Assembly: GCA_949775045.1 (NCBI GenBank)
Contig: OX459101.1
Coordinates: forward strand, 3,628,501-3,692,500
Direction: 5' to 3'
Origin: Metridium senile
Taxonomy: Eukaryota > Cnidaria > Anthozoa > Actiniaria > Metridiidae
DNA: 64,000 nucleotides
In this document: piece by piece, positions 30,763 to 42,335 of the stretch
Numbering within the stretch: the stretch's first letter is position 1
Layout: every line of letters begins with the position of its first letter
Notes under the pieces: generated by a model
The model's database searches: none
What the model was told of the DNA's origin: nothing
Seen by the model: the letters and a program-made list of their open reading frames with translations, nothing else
Position numbers and translations under genes: made by a program

Positions 30763-31822
30763 ATGGACAAAGACGACAAAAGAAAGGTTAGTTTTCATCA
30801 ACAGTTTCGCTGTAGCTTTGTGCGTTGACTTGACACGCCACACGTGTGTTGTTATAATTGTTTCAGTCAGTGTATTTTTTTGCTTTATTTCATTCGACGA
30901 TTAATATTAATTTGTAATACTTTTACGAATAAAACCAATAGAGTTTATTAACTTATTATTATTATCAGTGTATTTTTGCATGGTTTAATGAATTTGCCGT
31001 TGCGAGACAAGTGGCAAAATGAATATGCAAATTACTGTTGTCAGTTTTTTTAATTTTGCAGTCGTATCGGGAGAATATTGTTTGCATGCCTGTGTATAGA
31101 TAGACTATCTAAGACGTTTTTTTTTTTATTTGACAGCTGTTCATTTGGAAGACTAACCACGACATCCATTTAATGAGAGAGGTTATTTTTCTGGAGTCTT
31201 ACTCTCATAAGCCGTCAAGCAAAGAAATCGGCCAGGTTTGGGACCAAATAGCAACAAACCTGAACGAGTCAGCACAAGAATTTCGCGTCAGTAAAAGAAG
31301 TTGTCGGGATCGGTTCAACAAAGTTCTTGGCGAATTTAAGAAAAAAGACAAAAAAGGATAGATGAAGCGTATAGTGAGCTGGATCAGCTATGTCAAGATG
31401 TATGTGACAGATTGAAAGAGGTTGAAAAGATCCGGAATGTAGATAAAGAAAAACAGGCGAAAAAGGAAGAGCAAGCACGACTTATGCGACAAAAGGCCAT
31501 GGAAAGTCTTGGAAAAAGGAAGAGAAAAGACAAGAACAAGGATGATGATGATGATGATGATGAAGAAGAAGAAGCAGAGGAGAAGTCAGTTGTAAAGAGG
31601 GGAACAAGAAGAAAGTCAGCGGATTCTCTGCATTACTTGCGCGAGAGTCTTGAACAGAGAGCCACTGAAGCTGAAAAGGAAAGCAAACTAAAAGAAAGGG
31701 AATTGGATTTACGAAAAGAAGAATTGAAACAACAAAGTGAGCAGCAAAAGGCGATGATGGAAATGTTCCAAAGCCAACAACAACTCATGGCTGGGCTTCT
31801 ACAAAAGATGCTGGACAAATGA
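30763..31822 (+). pseudogene. Harbinger Myb/SANT-like DNA-binding protein, frameshifted
   Basis: Exon 1 (30763-30786) encodes MDKDDKRK and ends in AAG|GTTAGT. Exon 2 begins at 31137 after TTTGACAG. The joined frame reads LFIWKTNHDIHLMREVIF, then a trihelix with W-D-Q-I-A and RSCRDRFNKVLGEFKKK, the typical Myb/SANT-like module of Harbinger second proteins. These bind the terminal repeats and help import the transposase. At the A-rich tract 31341-31356 the frame ends in a stop, but the next frame continues from RIDEAYSELDQLCQDV through an acidic D/E run and a long Q/E-rich coiled coil to the stop at 31820-31822. A single-base length change in the poly-A tract explains this, as would an assembly or sequencing slip. 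Confidence 0.85.
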
Positions 31823-31878
31823 AAATGCATTTATACTGACTGAAGTAAAATTGTTATGGTTGAGAAACGCATGTATTG

Positions 31879-31884
31879 AATAAA
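31879..31884 (+). terminator. Poly(A) signal AATAAA
   Basis: Lies about 57 bp after the stop of the Harbinger Myb-like gene. Confidence 0.45.
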
Positions 31885-31905
31885 CTATTACAGGTTCTCA
31901 TAATA

Positions 31906-32410
31906 GAGCGTATTCGTATAACCCACTTTTAACTGATGCAAATGAGAATATGTGTAAAATAATATGTTAATTAGGTGTGCGTGTTATAAAAAATGTTTCA
32001 GTGAGTTGCACTCTCGGCTTCAAATAATCAATATAAAACATGATTGACAACGAAAACGGTTAGAGATTTACTCGAAACATACATACTTACATACTTTATT
32101 AGGTTTTCCAAACAGGCTTTTCAAAACCTATTACATGAATATATAATAATCTATAATGATGTCTAAAAAATATATAATACAGGGTCTAAAGAATATAAAA
32201 ATCTAATTATAAAGTTTGTCTAGTAGTTTGTACTTTAAAGTGCTTTTAAACTTTCTTAACGACTTAAGTTCACTTTTATCAATGTTTCCCACAGTGCCTT
32301 GTGGCTCAAAGGAAAAAATGAAAGCAAATATCTACACGCACACCTCATTAACATGTTAGTTCACACATATTCTCATTTGCATTTTAAAAGTGGGTTATAC
32401 GAATACGCTC
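31906..32410. mobile_element. GAGCGTATTCGTATAACCC-terminus element, copy 1
   Basis: 505 bp with inverted ends gagcgtattcgtataaccca, followed by inner mirrored aaatgagaatatgtgt. It is nested in the Harbinger element between its two genes. Copy 2 is at 37821-38142. Confidence 0.85.
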
Positions 32411-32710
32411 AAATAGAGGGTTTAAAATACAAAACCGCAATTCATACTACGTACGTGTTATGATTAGATAATGTTTAGCTTTTAAATTGCCTCTGTAACC
32501 TATTTTTAGTCAGCTGGTTCAAACAAATATCAATATACATTGTAATTAATTTCACAAAATAAAGTTGATTAAACAATAGACAAATGATTTTATTTTGTAA
32601 TTATTTGCACAATTTTGTTTGAAAAGTTTTTCACCGATCATTTTTCACTTTTATGTTTTATCGGACAAAAGCAATGCGTCAAACAAATACAAATAATACG
32701 AATAAGTAGC

Positions 32711-33952
32711 CTATACAAAATAATCGGCAGCATTAGGAGGATCAAGATTAAAAAATGTGCTGACTTCACTGCCGTATAAGCAGGTCAATGCATTTCTTAG
32801 TAAAGTGGCAACAAGATAATACTTTCCCACTGCACTCAAACAAATTTTCATTTGTCTCTTGCTTGCAAAAATTCCCCAATTGTTTACAATTTCTCCAAAT
32901 CCCCATTCCACAGTTACTCTAACCTCAGACATAGAGGTATTAAATTGCTGTTGTGGTGGTGTTAGGTTAGCACCTCTGAAACAGGTTTGTAGGTGTAATC
33001 TGAGAGGGTAGGCCATATCTCCATAGATGCATAGAGGGGTGCGGTTTGGGGACCAAGAATACCTCTCTAGCTCGTTGTTTAATCCTGACATCCTTAAGAT
33101 GCCAGAGTCATGACGTCTACCTTCTGTAAAAGAAGAAAAATGTTAGTATCTCAGGGTCTAATTTTTATGAAACACGCATATTATACTTACCAACCGGTCC
33201 ACACATCCAAGCAATTTTAATTGATTAAAATTAATTGATTAAAATCCATTTGCTGACATAACTTGTTCGTACTTCAAACCATGAACTCGTTTGTGGCCAT
33301 TGTAAAACAATCTCTGATGTTGACTAGGTCTACAAATAGGTCTAACCTGTATTCAAAGGTATTTCCATTTAAAAGGTTGCATATCAAATTAACTTGCTTA
33401 TATGCCTATCCAGTAAATTACTTACCGTGCCATCTACAAAGCCCCAGCAATTTGATAGGGCTGCACCTTTATTATGTAGTGCTTGTGCCATTTCTTCTAA
33501 TTTATCAGGTGCTAGCCATCCTTGATTAAGAGTGTGGAGTAGGTATCCGTATCGTTCGTAAACACAGTTAATTGCCTCGTTAAATATTAAACTCAACTCG
33601 GGAACTGCTCTCCCAAAAGACGAAACCATATCACTATATCGACATGGCGTAGCCAATTTGCAACATAATACATAATCCTTCTTCTCTTCCAGCTGCTGTT
33701 CGATTATAGCATTCAAATTTATCTGGTAAGTCCAGAAGTTCTGCCATGTATTGAACATCAACTCTAGCAAACCGAAAGTTATTCCAAGAATCAGCACTAC
33801 TGACACTATTCAAGTCGAATCGATTGAAGGCGCCATGCTTAAAATCATGGTTTTTTGGCTCGAAGTCGTCAAAAAGTACAAAAAACTCTTCGGGAGAAAT
33901 GATGCCAGCATTATACGCCAGCAATAGGTAGTCTTGAACGTCCTTGAAAGAC
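32711..33952 (-). pseudogene. Harbinger DDE transposase (DDE_Tnp_4 type), broken
   Basis: Three exons: 33952-33426, 33346-33191 and 33123-32711, with consensus donors (ACG|GTAAGT, G|GTAAGT) and matching phases. Motifs in order: an N-terminal helical region with RFARVDVQYMAELLDLPDKF; the first catalytic D in CWGFVDGT; VRPICRPSQHQRLFYNGHKR; GRRHDSGIL; the second D in IYGDMAYPLRL; and the catalytic E in RVTVEWGFGEIVNNWG. Exon 1 changes frame near 33650-33660 (LCIML to LATPCRYSDMV). Exon 2 carries an insertion of about 26 bp near 33215-33243, built of ATTAATTGATT repeats, that adds a stop and shifts frame. All three catalytic residues survive but the gene is non-functional. A candidate poly(A) signal lies about 115 bp past the stop. 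A start at 33993 is also possible. Confidence 0.9.
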
Positions 33953-34109
33953 ATTATTTGGCGATTTATCGATTCGACACGTGTAAGCAACAAGACGTTA
34001 AAATCATGTCAAATATGCAAATATAACATTCTCGTCATCAAACTCGTACTCTATGTGATCGTTCTCGTTCTCGTCTTCGTGCTCGTCCTCATGCTTAAGG
34101 TCTCTATTC

Positions 34110-34990
34110 ACTGATTGATAACCACTTCGCCTTCGGCGAATAATTGCTAATTATAGAGTGGTTCTCGCTGAATATATTGAATATTGAAATAATAAGTATA
34201 ATTGTAATATCAATATATAATATATAATAAGTATAATTGTAATATCAAAACGTAAATCTCTATTTAAAGTATCTGCACAGCCTGCCTCGACTAGTTATGC
34301 TACCTGCAGGCTGCGCACGTAAATCAAATGTACAACATTATATATTTATAAATAAATTGAATTGAATTGAAAATTGAATTGAATGCAGTGGTGGTAACAT
34401 TATTCGATAACTTGGTGTTTTTAGCGGTTAAAATTACTGGCTACTTATAAGGAAATAATTTTAAACGTTTATTCAAACTGAGACTTTTCTTAATCGATTC
34501 CTAAGCGCAAGATTTTAAAGCAAAATTAGCGCCAACACAAATGATATGAAAAAATAATCCCAACCAATAAGAAAATAGTTATTTTCATACTATTCAAGCA
34601 CAAATGCCGGCTAGTGAATTATTCTACAATACAACATGGATATTATTGAATAAATGATAAAGAAATACCTTGATCTGTCATATTCTGTCTCTTCATACAC
34701 CGAATCGAAATATGGCGTCCAATTTTAATAACTATTGTTCTTGACTGACTAGCCTCGTGTTAACGTTGAAACACAATGGTCGAACACAAAATTCATTAAT
34801 CGTGGGCTCAGATCGAGCGTTCAAAGGGACGCCGAACGGCAGAAACTGGTCTTCCTGTGGTAATAACAAAACAAAAAAGAACGCGGGATTCCTTTATACA
34901 ATTTTCTGAATCATTGCGCAGGCTCATAGGTAAACAATATATGTCGTATGGCTACTAAATGTTCGGTAGAAAAAAATACCTATAGGATTC
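34110..34990. other. No gene seen
   Basis: The first 60 bp continue the repeat interrupted by the Harbinger element. The rest shows no supported feature. Confidence 0.4.
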
Positions 34991-35352
34991 ATCTTCGACC
35001 TTTATACCAGATATTTAAGAGGCTGTATCTGTAAGAACCACGTACCAACTCATTTTGACTTAAAAAAATAAATTTGCCTGAAACTCTGGCGACTGAAATG
35101 GTTTACTAAGACTAAAACAAAAATGCATTTAGTTTGGTAAGAAATGAGTTTATTGTTTCGATGGAAGCTGTTTTAACCTAAAAAATAAGCCATTTTTCGT
35201 AGCGCCGTAAAATATTTAATTTGTACGTTTCGCATTATAAACCATTATGAAATAACTATTTGAAATCACGTATTTTGATTGGTTGAGGCGCGTGCATTAT
35301 GAGAGCACACAGCACGCATGTTTGCATGTTGATCAATTTGTATTATATAAAA

Positions 35353-35818
35353 GAAATAGAAAACTTGCTTTCTGTGCTGTATGCAGTTATAAAGCACTTG
35401 GGGATTGTCAGAACACTCAAGAAGTGTTGAGAAGCACGCCGCTTTGCGTCGTGCTTCTTTTTTATTTATTTATTTATTTAATCACTTCCACCTTAAAAAT
35501 ACAATATAATACAAAAAACAAAATACTAAAATGAAAATTGCTAAAAAAATAATACATGAAGTGGTGAGGGATTACACAACAGGTCGAGGCTCCAGATTAA
35601 GTGTACCCGGAAATAATATAAATAACAATAATAAAATACAATATGTGATTAAAACATAATTCTAGCTAGTAAATATTCTATTAATAATAATAATAATAAA
35701 AATAATCATAATAAAAAAAAAAAAAAAAACTTAACACTTCTCTCGTGTTCTGATAACCCCGCGTGCTTTATAACTGCACACAGCACGCGCGCGCGTTTTC
35801 TATTTCTTCAATATTTTA
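35353..35818. mobile_element. Inverted-repeat element in the left arm of the 6-kb inverted repeat
   Basis: The arms pair around gaaatagaaaac, cagcac and gcagttataaagcac. The right arm of the larger inverted repeat lacks it, so it inserted after that structure formed. A lone related arm is near 45960-46030. Confidence 0.65.
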
Positions 35819-37027
35819 TATCAATGTTATTCTTAATACCTCTATTTGTGCCTACATTTAGTTTGAAGGTGCTATCATTATTATACTGACCCCTACTAAT
35901 CGCTTATTCAAATAGTCTGAAAATAACGCCTGATTTCTAAACTTTGGGACTTTAATGTTCCAACTAATGCAGCTCAAAAGAATAGTGTTTCATTTGAATG
36001 AATTGTAAATTCAGATGTACGATTTTGGATTTTTAAAAGTTATGATCGTTTGAAGTATAGCACATGTGCGACTTTTTGCGATTTTCTGTCAATTGTAAGA
36101 AATTTGCAGTCAGGACGTTTTTATCGCAAAAACATACTTGAATGATCCAAAAAAAAAGTTCATTTACAACTCAAGACATTTTGAATTCCACGGCAAATCT
36201 AGTAAATAGGTCGGTAGCCATTAAGGTCGAGTTGCTTGTTCGCGTTCGATCACACCCAATTTCAAAGAAAATGCAAAGAAATGCTTAAGTTTTCAAACAG
36301 TGTCAACATTTATGTCCAAGATTGTAGGCTATCACCTCATATACCGTGGGTAGAAGAAAACAAACAAAATGGCAGAGCGTTTTGTCGAACTGAGCGAAGA
36401 AGAGGGCGAGAGGTCTAATTGTTTTAGTATAAACCAACTAGTAGGTCAAACTTTGCCATATTTTGAAAGAAAAATAACATTTCAATCGTTTTATTTTGAC
36501 AAAATGACAGATAATCACTGATGGAGAGAGGGGAGTAAAATGAGCGCACCGTCGGCTCTCTGGAAGATTAGCTTCTGGCTAAAGGGACTTCCGACGTAAA
36601 TTACTGTTCTTTACTTTTTTTACCTTTTACTTTCAACATACAGTATAAGCCTCCGTATTATTGGATTATTTCATTTTTTACTTTTGCAGAATTCTAATAT
36701 ATATATATATTTTCAAATAGTTTTGTTTTAAAAGAAGTCACATCATGGAAGTTATATATCTTTAAATCGGAAGAAAAAGTCGTTCACTTCGATCCTCCTT
36801 TTTGAATTAATTGTAATGGATTTTTTTTTTTTGGGTCATGATTCGTAAATAGATTGAATAGATTTGAGTTGAGCTGCATGGGAATAATACAACGTATTGT
36901 TGAGTCACCTCTTCACTTTTCATCTACTGCGAAGTTTTGACGAACTGTACTAGAGCGAAAACACTAAAACCATGAAATAAAAACAAAATAGTTACAAACT
37001 AATAGTTTTTATTTAGTGACTATTTAG

Positions 37028-37217
37028 ACCCCGACTACACGGATCCGGATACTTTTGAAACCGCATACTTTTTGATGCGAATCGGCCTATCGTCCACACG
37101 AATCCAGTGAATCCGGTCACCGAAACCGCATACTTTTACTTGAATCCTCCGGATACGCGGATTCGTGTGGACGCAAATATGCGGTTTCAGCCGGATCGGA
37201 TTCGTGTAGACGAGGCC
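37028..37217. mobile_element. ACCCCGTCTACACGGATCC element, copy B
   Basis: 190 bp, flanked by TTAG (37024-37027 and 37218-37221). The uninterrupted site is visible in the paralogue near 38946-38960. Confidence 0.92.
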
Positions 37218-37318
37218 TTAGTCAGCCGGTATCACTCAACCAGAAACATCAAATACAAAAGGAAACAATACCTCATTACAACTTTACTCGTTTTTTTATA
37301 GTAACTAATAGTCACTAA

Positions 37319-37514
37319 GGCCTCGTCTACACGAATCCGATCTGGCTTAAAACGCATAGAAATATTTGCGTCCACACGAATCCGCGTATCCGGAGGATTC
37401 AAGTAAAAGTATGCGGTTTCGATGACCGGATTCACTGGATTCGTGTGGACGATAGGCAGATTCGCATCAAAAAGTATGCGGTTTCAGAAGTATCCGGATC
37501 CGTGTAGACGGGGT
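37319..37514. mobile_element. ACCCCGTCTACACGGATCC element, copy C (inverted)
   Basis: 196 bp, flanked by CTAA (37315-37318 and 37515-37518), the complement of TTAG. The empty site is visible in the paralogue near 39030-39046. Confidence 0.92.
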
Positions 37515-37820
37515 CTAAATAGGAACTATTACGCACTAACAATTTGATTTTGTGTTTCATGGTACTAGTGTTTTCGCTCTTACACGATCCAAAGGCGTTA
37601 TATTTACTCACCTCTTCATTTTTCATTTACTGCGAAGTATTGACGAACTGTACTATCACGATCCAAAGGTGTTTCTACAATGCAGTAGTTTAATTTATAA
37701 TTCACATCTCTATTTGACAAGACTAATTGAATAGAAATGATTGTCACTGTATATTCATTAGCAATACTGATCCAAATTAAATTAATATTTTAAATTCACA
37801 TTGGCGACTTGTTTTCTAGT

Positions 37821-38142
37821 AGAGCGTATTCGTATAACCCACTTTTAAAATGCAAATGAGAATATGTGTAAAATATTATGGTAATTAGGTGTGCGTGTTA
37901 TAAAATGCTTCAGTGAGTTGTGCTCTATGCTTCAAATAATCAAAATAAAACATGATTGACAATGAAAACGTTTTACTTTATAGATTTACTCGACACCACT
38001 TTTATCAATGTGTTATTTTCCATAGTGGCTTGTGGTTGAAAGAAAAAAATGAAAGCAAATAGCTACACGTTCACCTCATTAACATGTTATTTCACACATA
38101 TTCTCATTTGCCTTTTAAAAGTTGGTTATACGAATACACTCT
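37821..38142. mobile_element. GAGCGTATTCGTATAACCC-terminus element, copy 2
   Basis: 322 bp with the same ends and subterminal aaatgagaatatgtg as the copy inside the Harbinger element. It is shorter because the middle differs. Confidence 0.85.
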
Positions 38143-38144
38143 AG

Positions 38145-38725
38145 TATAGAGATAAACAATTCCAAACCTACAAAATATCAGATTTTGAGGGAATTGAACG
38201 GTAAGAATCAACTTAAAACACCTATTGGGATACATTTTTTTTAAATAAGGAAATGTACAATAATTACCAATTATGGAAGGGCGGAAGGATAATGAGACAT
38301 CTGCGACATATCTTTTGTATTTGAAATATGATATTTTAGTACACTCAGGCAAAGCAAAGAAGAGGAAAGGCTGGGCATATCTTAATAATCTCCCTTCTCT
38401 TCATATTCATGTTATTAAATGCTCCCTCTGGTATTTGCAGGTCCCCTTCTGGTAATTATTGGACAGTCCCTAAACTATTTAAGGAACAAGTGTAGCTAAG
38501 TTGGTTAGTGTGCGGCTTTCGAAGCGAGAGGTCACCTAGTAGCTTCACACTTGTTTCGACTTCTTTCCATTCTGTGTATCTTTGAGTAGCTTTAAATACC
38601 CGTAAAACAGAGCATTGATGGAGAGAGGGGGGAAAGAGCGCAACGTCGGCTTCCTGGGAGATCAGCTTACTGCTTATAGCAAAAGTTACTACCGACGCTA
38701 AATAATAGTACTTTTCCTTTTTTCC
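38145..38725. other. No gene seen
   Basis: Small open frames here have no recognisable domain. A stretch near 38610-38700 resembles 36520-36600 (gatggagagaggggg and accgacg motifs), so it is repeat-derived. Confidence 0.45.
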
Positions 38726-38730
38726 CCTAT

Positions 38731-39097
38731 AGAGCGAAAACACTAGAACCATGAAATAAAAACAAAATAGTTACTAACTAATAGAGTACAAACACTAAAA
38801 GTGTACAACATAAATACCACTAAATACTGCTAAATTATGCAAATTCTTTTGTTCCCTATTGTTTAATCAACACTATTTAGTGGTAAATAGTACAAAGTAT
38901 TGCACACTTTTAGTGTTTGTACTCTAGTTTTTATTTAGTGACTATTTAGTCAGTATCACTCAACCAGAAACATCAAATACAAAAGGAAACAATACCTCAT
39001 TACAACTTTACTTGTCTTTTATAGTAACTAATAGTCGCTAAATAAGAACTATTACACACTAATTTGATTTTGTTTCATGTTATAGTGTTTTCGCTCT
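38731..39097. mobile_element. AGAGCGAAAACACTA-terminus element, copy 2, with nested TA insertion
   Basis: Same family as 36952-37580 without the two ACCCCGTC insertions, but carrying a different nested element at 38785-38922. A third, half copy in opposite orientation is near 45053-45215. Confidence 0.88.
38785..38922. mobile_element. GAGTACAAACACTAAAAGTG palindromic MITE (TA target)
   Basis: About 140 bp with inverted ends gagtacaaacactaaaagtg, flanked by TA. Copy 1 of the host element has the uninterrupted actaatagttttt, so the TA target is exact, as for Tc1/mariner-type elements. Ends may be off by one or two bases. Confidence 0.85.
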
Positions 39098-39265
39098 AGT
39101 TCGGTTTACAAGTGCTTTTTAAAACAATATTCGTAATCATGTCCCTTTCAATTAAACAATTCTTTGACGTTTTACGAAGCATTTAATGACATAAACTTAA
39201 TCGTGTGTTTCATGGTTTAGCACCTGCTTATCTTAATGTGAATTATTAGAGCCTTATGCACCTAG

Positions 39266-39543
39266 TTCAAAAATCGTTGTCGCAGCCGAAGCTACAGTCC
39301 ACACTCTGAAGCCTGCAAAGGATGTCGGTTACATGGACATAATTTATGGTTTATTGTACGTTTTATAAAAGAAATATTTGTATTTATATCTACCACAACA
39401 ACAACTTGTTATGGTCATATAAAACAAACACGTACAACCAAAATATGCTATGAATATATCGATAACAAGAGAAGAAATACCGACATCCTTTGCAAGCTTC
39501 AGTGTGTTGACTGTAGCTTTGATTGCGACAACGATTATTGAAA
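39266..39543. mobile_element. Inverted-repeat element
   Basis: The left block ttcaaaaatcgttgtcgcag with gcaaaggatgtcgg is mirrored at the right end. Confidence 0.7.
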
Positions 39544-39799
39544 CAGATGTATGAACGTTCCACAGCGCACCTTTAGATCTTCAAGTACATTACTCCTTCG
39601 GGAACCTAAATGTATTTTACAAACATATGTTTTCCGTGTTTCCTCTGTTTGAGCGCGTCGTTTACGGAATACGCTTCCACTTCGGACCTGTTCGACAGTA
39701 GATAGTTTCAAGAGTAAACTCAAGAAATATAAATTAAACAAAACTAACTGCTGATCTATTTTTCTTATTAATCTTTTTTTCACTTTCATTATTTTAGGA

Positions 39800-40360
39800 T
39801 TTTTTTAACATTTATTTTTATTGATTTAACAATTCGTAAAGGCGGGTAAGATTACAATAGAACATGACGTCCCCTACTAAAAAATAAATAAATAATAATA
39901 ATAATAATATGCCTCAGCATTTGAAAAAATGGCAAAAATTGCAAAAAGCAATACAGTTTCATTAATAATATTTTTAAGAAAGGGCAAAAATAAAAATAAT
40001 ATTAATATTAATGTTTATATATATTTTTTTCCTTGTTTATTTGTAGAATAATATGTAATATAAAAATGATCATTGGTGATATATATATATAATACATCTA
40101 ATGTACTACCTCTAATGGGTAGTACATACCAAATTGTAAATAGGAAATAATTAACTAATTAATAAAAATAAAAAAATAAATAAATAAATGACGTCCCCTA
40201 CTAGGTAAAATTACCCTGTGTTTTTAGGGATACATATATCCATATGTAAAGAATTATAGTCTCAATAATTTCTATTACATTATCATATATAATTAATGTA
40301 AATTTGTAAAGCGCTCTTGGGCAGTTTTTGTTTTGAATGGGTGCTATATATAGATAAAGT
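39800..40360. other. AT-rich, no gene seen
   Basis: A direct repeat of atgacgtcccctacta lies near 39863 and 40188 with A/T-rich microsatellites between. No coding sequence. Confidence 0.5.
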
Positions 40361-41393
40361 CAGGAAGTTTTTATCTCAAACTGAAAATCTAGATGCTCCA
40401 AAATTATTGATTTCCAAGGAAAGACATTTTCCAAAGCCTTACATAGTTGAAGTCCACAACAGATCGATCTAGTAAATGGGTCGGTATAGAAGCCGTCAAA
40501 ACTTCCTGACTACAACGGTCTTTACCATGGACAGAAAATCGCAAATAGTCGCACTTTGGCTGCTTGAGACGATTATAACTTTTGAAAATCCAAAAAGCGC
40601 ATCTGAATTTTACAAATTGTTCAAATTAAACACCGTTCTTTTGAGCTGCATTATAGTTGGAACCTTTAGCTAAGTCACAAAAAGTTACGGAAATCAGGTG
40701 TTGAAGTATAGCCACGTTGAGCCGGACTATTTGAATAAGCGATTAGTAGTGGACATTATATTATAATAATACAAATAGCACATTTTAAACTAGATGTAGG
40801 CACAAATAACTTCCAGAGCTTTCAAAAAGGGGTATTGAGAAAGATTTTGATATACATTTCATTGCTTTACGATGCGAAACAAATATTTTACGGCGCAATG
40901 AAAATTGGGTTATTTTCAGTTCTCTAGTGTCGCGACTGGACCCGACGGGCCAAAATGTTAAACGGCTTGCAGCGGAACGATTAAATCATTTCTTACTAAA
41001 TAAAACTAAATACGCTTTTGTTTTAGTCTCAGTAACCCTTTCAGTCGCAAGAGGTTCAGGCAAATATATTTTTGAAGCCAAAATGAGTGGGTTGTTCTTC
41101 CAGGCAGCTTCTTAAGCCTCGATTTCACTACTAGGGTCGACCTGCGGTCTCGCCCAATGTTGAATTCTCAACTTCAATAATCTGCCATAATTGGCTCGGA
41201 TGAATGCAATAAGTGTATATTATCATACCTCACAAATAATCCTCCAATCACATCTGCGTATTTTAATCACGTGGCGATCCATTATTTTGAAATATCGGAC
41301 AGCAACCAATTGGACTGCAACATTTTAATTGTTTACTCCAGATATTTTGAATATAATTATATATTTTTTTGTATAAATATCAATATAAATAAA

Positions 41394-42298
41394 AGTGTAT
41401 TATCATTTTTCCAATTTCTGTCATGTCAAAAGTGTAAGATCATTTTTCCAATTTTTGTCATGTCAAAAGTGTATGATCATTTTTCCAATTTTTGTCATGT
41501 CAAAAGAGTATGATCATTTTTCCAATTTTTGTCATGTCAAAAGTGTATTATCATTTTTCCAATTTTTGTCATGTCAAAAGTGTATGATCATTTTTCCAAT
41601 TTTTGTCATGTCAAAAGAGTATGATCATTTTTCCAATTTTTGTCATGTCAAAAGTGTATGATCATTTTTCCAATTTTTGTCATGTCAAAAGTATATGATC
41701 ATTTTTCCAATTTTTGTCATGTCAAAAGTGTATGATCATTTTTCCAATTTTTGTCATGTCAAAAGTATATGATCATTTTTCCAATTTTTGTCATGTCAAA
41801 AGAGTATGATCATTTTTCCAATTTTTGTCATGTCAAAAGTGTATGATCATTTTTCCAATTTTTGTCATGTCAAAAGAGTATGATCATTTTTCCAATTTTT
41901 GTCATGTCAAAAGTGTATGATCATTTTTCCAATTTTTGTCATGTCAAAAGTGTATGATCATTTTTCCAATTTTTGTCATGTCAAAAGAGTATGATCATTT
42001 TTCCAATTTTTGTCATGTCAAAAGTGTATGATCATTTTTCCAATTTTTGTCATGTCAAAAGAGTATGATCATTTTTCCAATTTTTGTCATGTCAAAAGTG
42101 TATGATCATTTTTCCAATTTTTGTCATGTCAAAAGTGTAAGATCATTTTTCCAATTTTTGTCATGTCGAAAGTGTATGATCATTTTTCCAATTTTTGTCA
42201 TGTCGAAAGTGTATGATCATTTTTCCAATTTTTGTCATGTCAAAAGTGTATGATCATTTTTCCAATTTTTGTCATGTCAAAAGTGTATGATCATTTTT
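41394..42298. repeat. 37-bp satellite, about 24 units
   Basis: Nearly identical units containing gtatgatcatttttcc and aatttttgtcatgtcaaaa. Variants are gtg/gag/gta at one position. The right end has a short inverted partial unit (aaaaaatgatcatacacttttg), followed directly by the GAGGGTCC element. Confidence 0.96.
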
Positions 42299-42335
42299 CA
42301 ATTGATGAATTTAAAAAATGATCATACACTTTTGA

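Larger units (their letters stand above)
30301..34105. mobile_element. PIF/Harbinger transposon, 3805 bp, inactive
   Basis: The terminal inverted repeats begin AGAGACCTTAAGCATGAGGA and continue imperfectly for about 40 bp in GAACGAG-rich sequence. The target duplication is ATT (30298-30300 and 34106-34108). The element encodes a Myb/SANT-like protein on the plus strand and a DDE transposase on the minus strand, arranged convergently as is usual for this superfamily. Both genes are broken. A 505-bp inverted-repeat element is inserted between them. An empty-site relative of the flanks is present at about 63340-63400. Confidence 0.93.
36952..37580. mobile_element. AGAGCGAAAACACTA-terminus element, copy 1, with two nested insertions
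   Basis: The inverted ends agagcgaaaacacta enclose the sequence shared with copy 2 at 38731-39097. Two ACCCCGTCTACACGG elements are inserted (37028-37217 and 37319-37514). Confidence 0.88.
34995..41140. mobile_element. About 6.1-kb degenerate long inverted repeat
   Basis: The left arm (34995-36210, interrupted by an insertion at about 35353-35818) and right arm (40440-41140) are diverged inverted copies. Shared phrases include taaaatattt next to a cattataaac/cgtaaag block, cgcttattcaaatagtc, gcagctcaaaaga and gcgattttctgtc. It is probably an old transposon or foldback element. The interior contains only further inserted elements. The ends are approximate. Confidence 0.6.

Noticed and set aside
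41394..42298. CRISPR-like regularly spaced repeat
   Set aside because: The units are contiguous 37-bp satellites with no unique spacers, in a eukaryotic context.
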